DNA of 64,000 bases from positions 25,261,799 to 25,325,798 of the forward strand of contig NC_087072.1 in the NCBI RefSeq assembly GCF_026151205.1, read 5' to 3'. This DNA is from Bolinopsis microptera. Taxonomy: Eukaryota; Ctenophora; Tentaculata; Lobata; Bolinopsidae. The position numbers were made by a program, and so were the translations under genes. Below are positions 55,498 to 64,000 of the stretch, one piece after another. Each line of letters opens with the position of its first letter. Position 1 is the first letter of the stretch. Under the pieces are notes generated by a model. It had not been told where the DNA came from, did not search any database, and was given only the letters and a program-made list of their open reading frames with translations.

Positions 55498-55893
55498 GCT
55501 ACTGAAAATGACACTGTCTATTATTCAACATTGGTTTAAATAACAAGCGAAATCTTAAATTATAAGCAGAATGGCTCAACTTGTAAAATCGGTAAACTAG
55601 TCAATTTTGTGAAATAAAAGTGCCAGTTAATTTTTCATGAGCATTATAATCGCATGACAGGAAATACGTACATTCAGAAACAAAAGAGAATTTATGTTTT
55701 AGCAGCAATGATACAAATTGTAATATTAATATTATAGCAATCATGAGATCCGAAAAAATAAACAGAACAATCGGCTGTCGTGAACAAATTCATTTCAAAT
55801 GATAATGTTCTCATAAAGTTATATAATAGAAAAAAGGGTATGCAATAGAATTAATATAATTCTTTCCTTTTGAATACTAACAAAGTGAACCGT

Positions 55894-56223
55894 TTATTCC
55901 TCAACATAATCGATATCTAAGACTCTGTCTTGCAATGTCTCATATAGCTGTTCTAAACATGCGCTTTCGCCGACACATTTGTCGTCTATGCTTTCTAGCA
56001 GTACAGTTTCCCTTGAAGTTCCAGCGTCCAGCTCTTCGTCAAATGGTTCACCAGACAAGTAGAAGATAAGGTCATCTAAGGCCTCCTGCGTGCATGCCTC
56101 TTTGCTATCACAATAGTCATCAACTAAATCGAAGAGACCTACTACGCTTCGCCTTTTTCTGAAACTGCTTCCTATCCCAACAAGTATGATTAACATAAGA
56201 CCAACATGAACAAGCTTTGCCAT
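55894..56223 (-). CDS. small acidic secreted protein, C-x5-C tandem family, member 2
   Basis: 109 residues. Signal peptide about MAKLVHVGLMLIILVGIGSS, then a basic RKRR that could be a processing site. Two repeats: LFDLVDDYCDSKEACTQEA with LDDLIFYLSGE, and LLESIDDKCVGESACLEQL with YETLQDRV. The linker DAGTSRET matches members 1 and 3. ATG follows AATATTAACAG by 4 nt. It is single-exon, like its neighbours. Confidence 0.8.
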   Translation of the reverse strand: MAKLVHVGLMLIILVGIGSSFRKRRSVVGLFDLVDDYCDSKEACTQEALDDLIFYLSGEPFDEELDAGTSRETVLLESIDDKCVGESACLEQLYETLQDRVLDIDYVEE

Positions 56224-56530
56224 AATCCTGTTAATATTTTCCTGAGTCAGATGTTGAAAAAATCTTTTGATTTATTAAGGTATTGATTTAAATTGAAAAA
56301 TCCAGAATTCAAAAAAGAAACATATTTTGTTTTTTTACACAGTGCAGCAGGCAGAATCAAAATTCTTAGGAATGATTGAAAATGTGTAATTATTTCACAA
56401 ATATTAGCATTGTAGCACTGATATGATGATAAATTCTTCAACAAACTTGATTTATCTAATTTGATTACTTGAAATGACATTTATAAAATATCAAAGTCAT
56501 TATTCAATAGCAGCTAAAATGTCACAACAT

Positions 56531-56851
56531 TCAGTTCATCATGGGGTCATCCAAGACTCTCTCTGTCAATATGTTAAGAAGGGGGTCCATACAAGAGGCA
56601 TCATTGTCACACTTGTCATCTATGCTTTCAAGCAGTAAGGTTGCTTTTTCAGTTCCGGCATCTAGCTCAGCATCATATGGTTCGCCAGACAAGTACCAAA
56701 TAAGATCATCCATAACGTCATCATTACATGAGTCTTCGCCTTCACAATATTCGTCGATTGTATCAAGAAGCGCAATTACTCCTTTCTTTTTCCTACTGTC
56801 ACCCATCCCCAAAACAAGGAGCAGTGATACGACAGCAAAGAGCTTCAACAT
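56531..56851 (-). CDS. small acidic secreted protein, C-x5-C tandem family, member 3
   Basis: 106 residues. Signal peptide MLKLFAVVSLLLVLGMGDS followed by RKKK. Repeats: LLDTIDEYCEGEDSCNDDV with MDDLIWYLSGE, and LLESIDDKCDNDASCMDPL with LNILTERV. The linker DAGTEKAT is conserved. ATG follows TTTACTTAG by 7 nt. The two halves resemble each other in L-L-x-x-I-D-x-x-C-x5-C, so the gene arose by internal duplication before the family was copied in tandem. Helix-rich with two disulfide-bonded units is a reasonable guess. Confidence 0.8.
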   Translation of the reverse strand: MLKLFAVVSLLLVLGMGDSRKKKGVIALLDTIDEYCEGEDSCNDDVMDDLIWYLSGEPYDAELDAGTEKATLLLESIDDKCDNDASCMDPLLNILTERVLDDPMMN

Positions 56852-57308
56852 ATTATTCCTAAGTAAAGGCGTGTTGTCAAGTTAAGGGGGCAGGGGGGTC
56901 CCAATGTTCCAAAAATCGATTTTGGGTTTATGTTCATGTTGCCTCTCGGGTAAATTTGGCCAAAAAAAAGTAAAAATTCGATTTTTTTTCAACATATTAT
57001 TTTGAATTCATACATTTTTATGTGAAAGTATGCCTGAAACGTTTCTAAACCAAGAAAGACAGTTTTTGTTGCTCAATTTGACTCACAAATTTTATTTTTT
57101 TGGTATAATCAAACTGCAAAAATGCTCAAAATTTGTTCAAAAAATTATCAAAAATCGATTTTTTTCAAAAAACTTTGAATTTTAGGTATTCATGCAAAAG
57201 CATGGTTGAAGTTGTAAATTAGGAAAACAAACAGCTACAGATTAGAAAGATAACTTTGTTAACTACTAAGCAATAAGAGTACAAAAAATAAATTAGAATG
57301 ATAAACAT

Positions 57309-57386
57309 CAAGCATAAAGATAAACATAAAGATAAACATAAAGATAGACATAAAGATAAACATAAAGATAAACATAAAGATAAACA
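57309..57386. repeat. 12-bp minisatellite (CATAAAGATAAA)n
   Basis: Six to seven copies of CATAAAGATAAA with one GATAGA variant. Confidence 0.9.
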
Positions 57387-57556
57387 TGTCAAATACTTTT
57401 GTTGGATCTTACAGATGCCCACTTTCCCTTAGCCACCTCTTACTCAGTTTTATTAAAGACGAGGTGGCTAAGTTCCTGCAAGGTATATCCCTTTGGGTGT
57501 GGCCAAGAGAGTCTCATCAGGACCTGGGACTTATCTCTTGTTTCCTCATATGGTGG

Positions 57557-59740
57557 TCATAAAGAGAATAACCTGCATAACCAACACCTGCAGGGTAAGT
57601 AACAGCAACATAGCCCCCAACGTAAGTCTCTGGGGTCAGGAACAACCTCAATTAGCGGACCAACAAGAGCTGGTGTGCCACATGCTCCAGAATCATAGCC
57701 AGGGCTTGTTGGAAGAACCTCCTTTGCTTTTGCCTCTTCCTTGGCCACTTCAAATACTGTTTTGACTTTCTTGAGGGTTCTCTCTGCATGGAATACCCTC
57801 TGACGGTCCTTGACATGCACTTTGGCAAGCTGGTATTCCATCAGAGGTATGTGTAGCTTCTGTTGGACTAAAACCCTGCCGATTCCAGCTCTCTCAAACT
57901 GCAGGAAGGCTAGACCAACTGCAATTGTAACTCTCCAGGAACCGTGAAACATTGATTTGGGAGCATTTTTCCAAATCAGCTGGTTCAACGATTCCAGAGC
58001 GTTTTGATTGTAGCCGGTCACAACCCTTCACAGATAACTGTCTGTTGACCTGGCGTCAAATATCTTCACCAGGTGGGGTAGCAAGAGTGGTAAGAGATGG
58101 TGTGATTTGGCCCCGTCCCAGTTCTGAACCCCTCTTCGGTATGGACACCAGCTCTGCTCTCCTGATGGACACCACTGGTATCGCACTTTATCATTCTCTA
58201 TCATGCTCGAATGGTAAAGGATGGCCATTATTCCTGACTTCATCTTCGATTGAGCCGCCCTGACCTCAGACTCTTGAGACTTTCCTTTAATTCTGTTCGT
58301 CATGATGACTGATCTGAACCGCTCTGATAGTTTGGCTATAGCTGTTCAGCTGTGGTCCAATTCCATGTTTAGACCGGTTAGACTCTACAACCTGTCAATT
58401 TTGATCCCAGATTTCGAAAATACCTCTTTTCTTCCTAAAGTTTTTTGTGACATGATTGACGCAGTCTCTTTTATAAACAACACGACACAACGAACTTATG
58501 TCCTTAATGCTTAGCGACAAACTGGGCGGATTTCTCCGTCTTCACCCATTTAGTGAAACTAGCGTCCCTGGCGTTTGTGTATTTCTGTTTCACTGCTTTG
58601 CACTCCTCACACACTCCATAAACATCGAAAATATCAATATATGCCTCAGGATGTCGGATGCAGTGTCCCGCCATTTTTAATCTCCTGCTTAATAACTTGT
58701 TTGACAGCCTTGGTAGGCTACCATACAAAGTTATATTGCTGACCTTGTCCTTCCATGAGATACCCAGGCCAGCACCATACACCATGCAAGAGTAAACAAG
58801 TCCAAACTGTTCTGATCTGCGAAACAAGTCCAAAGCAGCAGTGCACTCCATTTCTGTGCTTGAACCTAAAAGCAGTTTGTTTAATTTTGAAATATATCTC
58901 AGTATTTGCCTTGTAATCAAAATTATAGAAGACCAAGTTTATAACTATGTGCTTAATTGGTTAATTAATGATGATTACTCCCTACCTTCATAGTTTTTTG
59001 TGCAGTCATGTTTGTGAATGACCTCAGACTTCCTGTTTTGCTCACACACATAACATTTCTGACACTTGATCTCAAAGTCAAGCACTCTGTCAGAATCCGC
59101 GTGGGTTATCCACATGACGCCGAGCTGGCTCTGGTACCCTCTTGTTTCGTATGTTCCTTAAGATAATAACATATTAAAATTTATGACAATAAAAAGAAAG
59201 CCAGTGTTTAGTTTTACGTATTGTGTCATTTATTAACCTATGTAGAAGTAACAAAGAACTGTGTATATTCTTACCATCAAACTTAACAGTGATCTTTCCA
59301 TCAGGGTGTAGCTGTAGTACCTCCTCTCTATTAGCTTTCAGTTCTTCACGGACAACTTCATTCACAGCATCTGATATCTCTTTAAGGTAGACATCATAAA
59401 AGCTGTCTGGAAGGTGGGTCAGACCAATGGATTCCAAGAAGTTGTTCGTGTTGGTTTTGTCGAACCCGGATGAAATCACACCAAAAACAGTAGCCAGATT
59501 CATTCTCTTACCTTCTCTGTTGCTACTGCTCCGGTTAAGCCTGTGTTGGTAATCGCAACCGCTACACTTTATCAGCCATGAGACATAAACCCCCTGGTTT
59601 GTCCCTACCTTCAAAATTGATAACGTTCCACATCCACTGTGTAACCCACGCACAAGCTCAAGTATTGGCTGGTGAGGACCATATTGGCATCTGAGGCTGT
59701 TATGGCAGGTGAAACTAAAGCCGACAGTTTTCTTTTAGAC
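57557..59740 (-). pseudogene. Mutator-like transposase, broken
   Basis: Exon-like blocks on the minus strand: about 59740-59275 (CHNSLRCQYGPHQPILELV, GLHSGCGTLSI), 59156-58986 (DGTYETRGYQSQLGVMWITH, DFEIKCQKCYVC), 58865-about 58504 (SSTEMECTAALDLFRRSEQF) and 58303-57557 (CPSGEQSWCPYRRG, VTGYNQNALESLNQLIWKN). The first two joins fit GT/AG and phase. The order matches the Mutator-like transposase domain family common in invertebrates. Where the family has an Asp-rich GDGDS, this copy has YGAGLGIS. Stops and frame shifts separate the last blocks (58504-58303 and about 58028). It is therefore probably inactive, or its exon structure is more complex than can be read here. Confidence 0.75.
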
Positions 59741-59883
59741 GTGGATATATCCTGAGATAAAACATCACTGTTTTGGCAGTCTTTTGAACACAAAGCAACA
59801 AAAAACAGGAGGAAGCAAGCACAAAACATCTGACGGTATTTAAAGGGTAAGCAACTAAGATAATATACATATATAATTAGCAA

Positions 59884-60854
59884 TATGGCAGTGAAAATAC
59901 CTCATCATTATTTGTGGATGTGATTGAGTCGTTAGTGAGGGATGATGGGTGAGTGAGTGGTGTATTTTCCTGTATTTATATTATTAGACATGTAACAGTT
60001 GTATTAATCATGTAACTAAACAATAAATTTGTGAGAAAATTATGATGAAATTGATGATGTGTCGTATAAAACAAACCTTTTCTTTACTTGTGGAACAAGC
60101 GCGCCCGCAGTGGCGCGAAAGCACATGGTTATGTGAAGTGGTGCTTTAAAAGCGGTATTTCGGGTACTAGTGAAGCTCTTACAGGCAACTGGTTCCTATT
60201 TTACTAATCATTTGTAGTCCAAGTACTGTCTCAACATTACATGCGCAACTAATTTTTTATGCCAACGTGAAATTATTTGTATCACGTCGTAATCCCTTGT
60301 CCTTGCACGAAGTCAACAGCCAAGAAATGAACAGTTTCAAGAAAAAGTGGTTTTTGCATGTGGCGAAAGCCGTGAATGACGAAGCCGCGCATTCGTGCGT
60401 TGACGCGTATGTTACTCGTCTAAATTTCTTTGAAGTAGCGCTCGCCGCTTTCTTTTCGAAATGTTGCCCGAAGCAAGTGCTACAAAATAGTGCGCGCCGG
60501 GCTAGTTCATTAACAATGGACAAAGTCGTGCGCGGCAGGGCTCCAACGTGAAGCAATGTATTATGGACTATCGACGTGCGATTTATGAAATTTAAACATT
60601 AAGAATACAAGACAGTTAATGAAATATTTTTAAAATAACTTTCACTTCAATTCTGCTTTAGAATTTTCATTTTATTTTTGAATTCATTAGTTTAGGCTCG
60701 GGGCCGTCATTATAATAAGTGATTAGCACCGCGCTGCGATAAAAATTTATGATTGAGATACATTTTCGAGTAGTATATATGATATAATTTATAAGTTTAT
60801 AACCTTCCAAGACGCGCGCCGAGTTGAATATTACGAGTATCACCCTTTAATATT
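59884..60854. other. no confident gene
   Basis: A GC-richer island at 60,090-60,550 has open frames on both strands (plus 60267-60551, 94 residues, MKLFVSRRNPLSLHEVNSQE). It has no recognisable domain, signal peptide or splice support. CpG is unusually frequent here compared with the surroundings, so it may be a promoter island or repeat interior. Confidence 0.35.
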
Positions 60855-60970
60855 GATTGACGATGTCAACCCATCGAGATCGTTGCTGATCTGCGGAGCA
60901 GAGCAACGATCGACCATGCAAAGCAACAATACTAGTTCGCGCGGCGCGTCGAAGCGTCGAAGTCCTCCAA
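60855..60970 (-). mobile_element. about 115-bp MITE, inverted copy 2
   Basis: Reverse complement of the 5762-5862 element: GATTGACGATGTCAACCC at the left end and CGACGCTTCGA-type sequence to CCTCCAA at the right. Flanks CTTTAATATT and CTGTTAATAT are near-identical, so the target duplication is about 9-10 bp. Confidence 0.75.
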
Positions 60971-63209
60971 CTGTTAATATATAGTAAAAAAGTATTTAAC
61001 ATAGTATATCTTATTTTCATGAGTTTATTATTGGATGTTCTAATTTAACTATGTTTATTTTGTCATGCGTTGTATGACCCGCCGCGCACGAGTCGCGCTG
61101 CTCCCCTGTACCGTAAGTACGATAAAGGGGTGAAACGATCGTGGGGGTCGCGACGCGATACAAGTGGGCACCGTCGTAAAAATTTGATACAGTCTATACA
61201 ATTCATGATCACACATAACATAGTATACTATAGGACATGCAATGGTGCTATGTTTGCAGATGCTAAGAAGATGTTTGTTTAGCCCATTTATGAATTAATG
61301 GCACAAGCAGGGCTCAAACTTGTTAGCTTCCGATTTATGTTTAAGACTCCCTTCAAGTAAGGCGACCACTAGGCTACCAAAACTTTTTATAAGTGTCACC
61401 TTTGGATATAACCACAAGCTTGTTAGTTTCATTGCTACTATTTCTTAAGTTAAACTACCATCAGATAACATCATAATGATCCAGAGGGGAGTCCCAACGC
61501 ACCGCTTCGGCGGGTAGTTGATGCACTGATCACAAGCAAGAGGCACTTTGGTCTACTTGGCACTTGCTGTGAGGTGTCTGATCTCAGCTACATGGGGGGT
61601 CCCCCTTTCTCTTTATTTTTTGATAACACCATAGCCGTGTCTTATCTCCGTTAAAAACCTCCAAACATAAATGTATTAAAGTATTCAACTCTGAATTCAA
61701 GCTTGAAGATTAGGGTTTTGTAAAATCGTATTCTAACTCCGGGCAGTATATATTCCGTCACAACAAATTGTGTGGTAGTAGAGGTTTTTAGAGGGATCAT
61801 ATCTACTCAATATATTAGTATCATAAATCCTATCTTTTTAGACGTACTTTTACCGCGTCAACTTAAAGTAGCCTTAGGCGATTAAAAGTGAATTGTCATG
61901 GTCAAAACTGCTAAAATAGGCCTAATTAGATGTTTTTTTAAAAAGGGTGAAAATTGTCACAGTAAAATTGCTAAAACTGAAAAATTGTATTATTTTTGCT
62001 TATAACCTTTAATACTTATATCAAATCAATATGTAAATATTCGTGTCATGTTCATCTTAATGCTTCCTTTCCGAGTAGTACCCGATTGATATCCTTTTCC
62101 TGAAGTTTTTTGCCACTCTACAGGCGTTTTCACAAAATTTGATGCACACATTGATGCATGAAAACATTTAGTGCTATCTCCCACGCTCTTGCTAAAACTT
62201 AGCACGGCCATAACTCTCTCTCTCTCTGTTCTGGTTTTCTGTTTCTGGCCTCTTACTAAAAAGATGGAGGCCATAAGTAAAGTCTATTTTGGCTCATATT
62301 TTTATACAAAATAGAAGTTGATGTGACCTTATTGTTGGCTTAGCTTTAATACAGTCACTTTATCAGCCTAAGAGTTTCATTGGGTGAATTTGGGTCCGAG
62401 TTGAATGTCCGGCCGAAGTAGCTTATCCGTTGTATTATTACCTCAGTGACTTTAACTGAAGTAAGTGAAACGATTTTATTTACGGTGACTTAAAGTCACT
62501 AAGGTAAAAGAAATAACATTCTGAAACAGTTTATAACATCAGCTAATATCAAAACATATAGTAAAATAGTAAAATAAGAATCATTACAAGGCTGTCAAAA
62601 TTTGAAACACGCATTAGTATAGAACGAGACTTATAAGGCCCCATTTGTATACTGAAGCATATTCTGAATTATTTTATATTATACTAATGTGTCAAATAAT
62701 TTGTTGTCAAACCTGTAGCAGAAAAATGACCTTTTTTGTAGTAAACTGTTTTGTATCGCAGTTTCACCAAATTTACTCCAAATGGTATTTTCTATGGAGA
62801 ATACTTTTCTAAACGGCATTCTCTACTATCCCATAGCTTAAGGGACAGTTGCTAGCTAGTTTGAACTCAATATTATACTTGAAACAGATAGCGTTCATCC
62901 TGAAAAATGGCTGCCCTCTAACCCAAATTGTTTTATGCAAAAAATTATGATTGCCTATAACTGTTGCTACATAAGCATACTCAACCCCTTAAAATGCCCA
63001 TTAGCCTAAAGTTCATATAACAGAGAAGTAGGAGTTTGTTTGGTAATGCTATGGTGGAATTTAAGCTTTGTAAAAATTCATGATAACATATCCACATCCA
63101 AATTGGGGCAATCAGCCAACGCACAGCATTCCTTAATAGTTATCTTTAAATTACATATAAAAATTGCCAATTAAGTATCTTTGCTGTTAAAACATAACTC
63201 ACTCCAGGC
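60971..63209. other. intergenic; repeats only
   Basis: Apart from the tRNA-like sequence at 61.3 kb and a short inverted pair at 62,443-62,514 (TTACCTCAGTGACTTTA against TAAAGTCACTAAGGTAA), I see no supported feature. Confidence 0.5.
61300..61385 (-). repeat. tRNA-like SINE head or tRNA pseudogene
   Basis: The minus strand has an A-box-like GTAGCCTAGTGG and, about 45 nt on, a B-box-like AAGTTTGAGCCC. The spacing fits a tRNA-derived promoter. The arms pair poorly, so a functional tRNA is unlikely. Confidence 0.45.
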
Positions 63210-64000
63210 ATGAATGAAGTTAAAAAGTCGAATAACAAGAAGACTGGTTTTGTAGTAGATTGCTCAGATTATGTTATTTTCACCGCTAGCTCAATTCTTT
63301 ATATCCTGAATGTTATTTCCAACTGTTATGTTAGGTGAGTGATATTTTAAAGTTTTATTAAGTCTAACTTTAAGATTCTGTAAGTTGATCCCATTATTAG
63401 ATTTTGAAACATGGCACATAAGTTTATTTGGCATACGTAATGATGACACCTTTTATTTTCAGTCAGTATACTCTTTATTCCCAGTCACTGTACCCTTTAT
63501 TTTCAGTTACTGTATGTACAATGAGGGACAGATGGAATGGTTTGCCACCTCAATATCCCTGCTAGTTATATTCTCCCTTTTTACTCAAACATTTTCCCAC
63601 ATATTTTTCACCTACAACAATATCGCTGATAAAGCTTGCTCCATTTACCTGCAACACATCAACTCCAAATCTGGTAATATTTTAATTTAATTTCGTCAAA
63701 ATTGAAAACAAATTCGAAGAATTTTAACTTTGTCGCTTAATTCATTTAATCCGTGCCAGTATTGACTAGTTCAGAACAATGGAGATTATAGGAGTTTAAA
63801 ATGCTCTAATCTTGTTCATTGGCAGTGCATGTTCCGTTAATTTAATTCTACTAATATTGTTCAGATGAAGACGTGTCTGACCCAGTAACAAAGAAGTCTG
63901 AGTATCTTGAGATACACCACCAGGCTGTTTGTCCACACTCTGGCTACCCTGATCGTCTCTGGACCGAGAAGAACTTAGTTGATCTCAAGTCCGAGCCTAA
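63210..64000 (+). CDS. XK-related (Xkr-like) membrane protein, 5' exons (runs off the window)
   Basis: Exons 63210-63334, 63507-63673 and 63865 to the window end join in phase. Exon 1 gives VVDCSDYVIFTASSILYILN and NVISNCYV; exon 2 gives SYCMYNEGQMEWFATSISLL and IFSLFTQTFSHIFF. A polytopic start with an Asp-containing first helix, a W/F-rich second helix and a TQ-xFS motif resembles the XK/Xkr family, whose members scramble plasma-membrane phospholipids or form transporter complexes. Exon 3 is hydrophilic (EYLEIHHQAVCPHSGYPDR) and open at the window edge. ATG 63210 lies 2 nt after CACTCCAG. Family assignment by eye is moderate. Confidence 0.6.

Noticed and set aside
60257-60556. Overlapping 94- and 99-residue frames on both strands
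   Set aside because: Both strands open in a GC-richer island, no domain, no splice or signal evidence.

Overview
The window is nuclear DNA from a metazoan. It is AT-rich, its genes carry short spliceosomal introns, and it is crowded with transposable elements. The best lineage guess is a ctenophore, with a hydrozoan cnidarian as the alternative. This rests on a highly diverged cytochrome c1, a diverged PKA catalytic subunit, a gene nested antisense in an intron, and acceptor-like AGs just upstream of most start codons, as expected if a spliced leader is used. No single feature proves the lineage. Exon joins below were worked out by eye from frame, phase and GT/AG signals.

Layout. 1-3.6 kb: the 3' part of cytochrome c1 (CYC1, five exons visible); its 2.3-kb last intron holds a complete antisense gene for a secreted PI-PLC X-domain protein. 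4.4-7.0 kb (minus): a four-exon NKL-class (Msx-like) homeobox gene with an N-terminal eh1-like motif; a tiny TIR element and a short MITE sit in its introns. 7-14 kb: no clear host gene, but a 1.4-kb near-perfect palindrome flanked by TTAA and ending in 72 C, and a TIR element enclosing a decayed coding fragment. 14.2-16.7 kb (plus): a candidate secreted peptide precursor whose three downstream exons, all entered in phase 1, each carry an FFFxP core beside basic cleavage sites. 16.9-18.3 kb: a truncated Penelope-like element with a GIY-YIG domain.

20.8-24.1 kb: a receptor of about 1016 residues (unknown N-terminal domain, Ig-like domain, eight cysteine-rich repeats, one membrane helix, cytoplasmic tail with ITIM-like tyrosine motifs), flanked by two copies of a duplicated segment. 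26.1-26.4 kb (minus): a partial Ly6/uPAR-like gene. 27.0-29.7 kb: a truncated LINE. 31 and 34 kb: minisatellite and hexamer arrays. 35.7-37.3 kb (minus): an intact single-exon CYP46-like P450. 37.6-46.3 kb: a pair of 334-bp inverted repeats enclosing a foldback element and a CR1-like LINE whose ORF1 joins an AlkB-like dioxygenase domain to an SGNH-hydrolase domain. 47.4-50.6 kb: ten copies of a 318-bp satellite.

51.3-54.8 kb (minus): PKA catalytic subunit with two alternative C-terminal exon sets and an optional in-frame 83-codon exon. 55.2-56.9 kb (minus): three tandem genes for small acidic secreted proteins, each an internal duplication of a C-x5-C unit. 57.6-59.9 kb (minus): a broken Mutator-like transposase. 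63.2-64.0 kb (plus): the start of an XK-related membrane protein gene.

The candidates for undescribed biology are the FFFxP peptide gene, the tandem C-x5-C secreted family, the ITIM-bearing receptor, the PKA exon choice and the AlkB-carrying LINE. All are gene-structure predictions without transcript or homology-search support.
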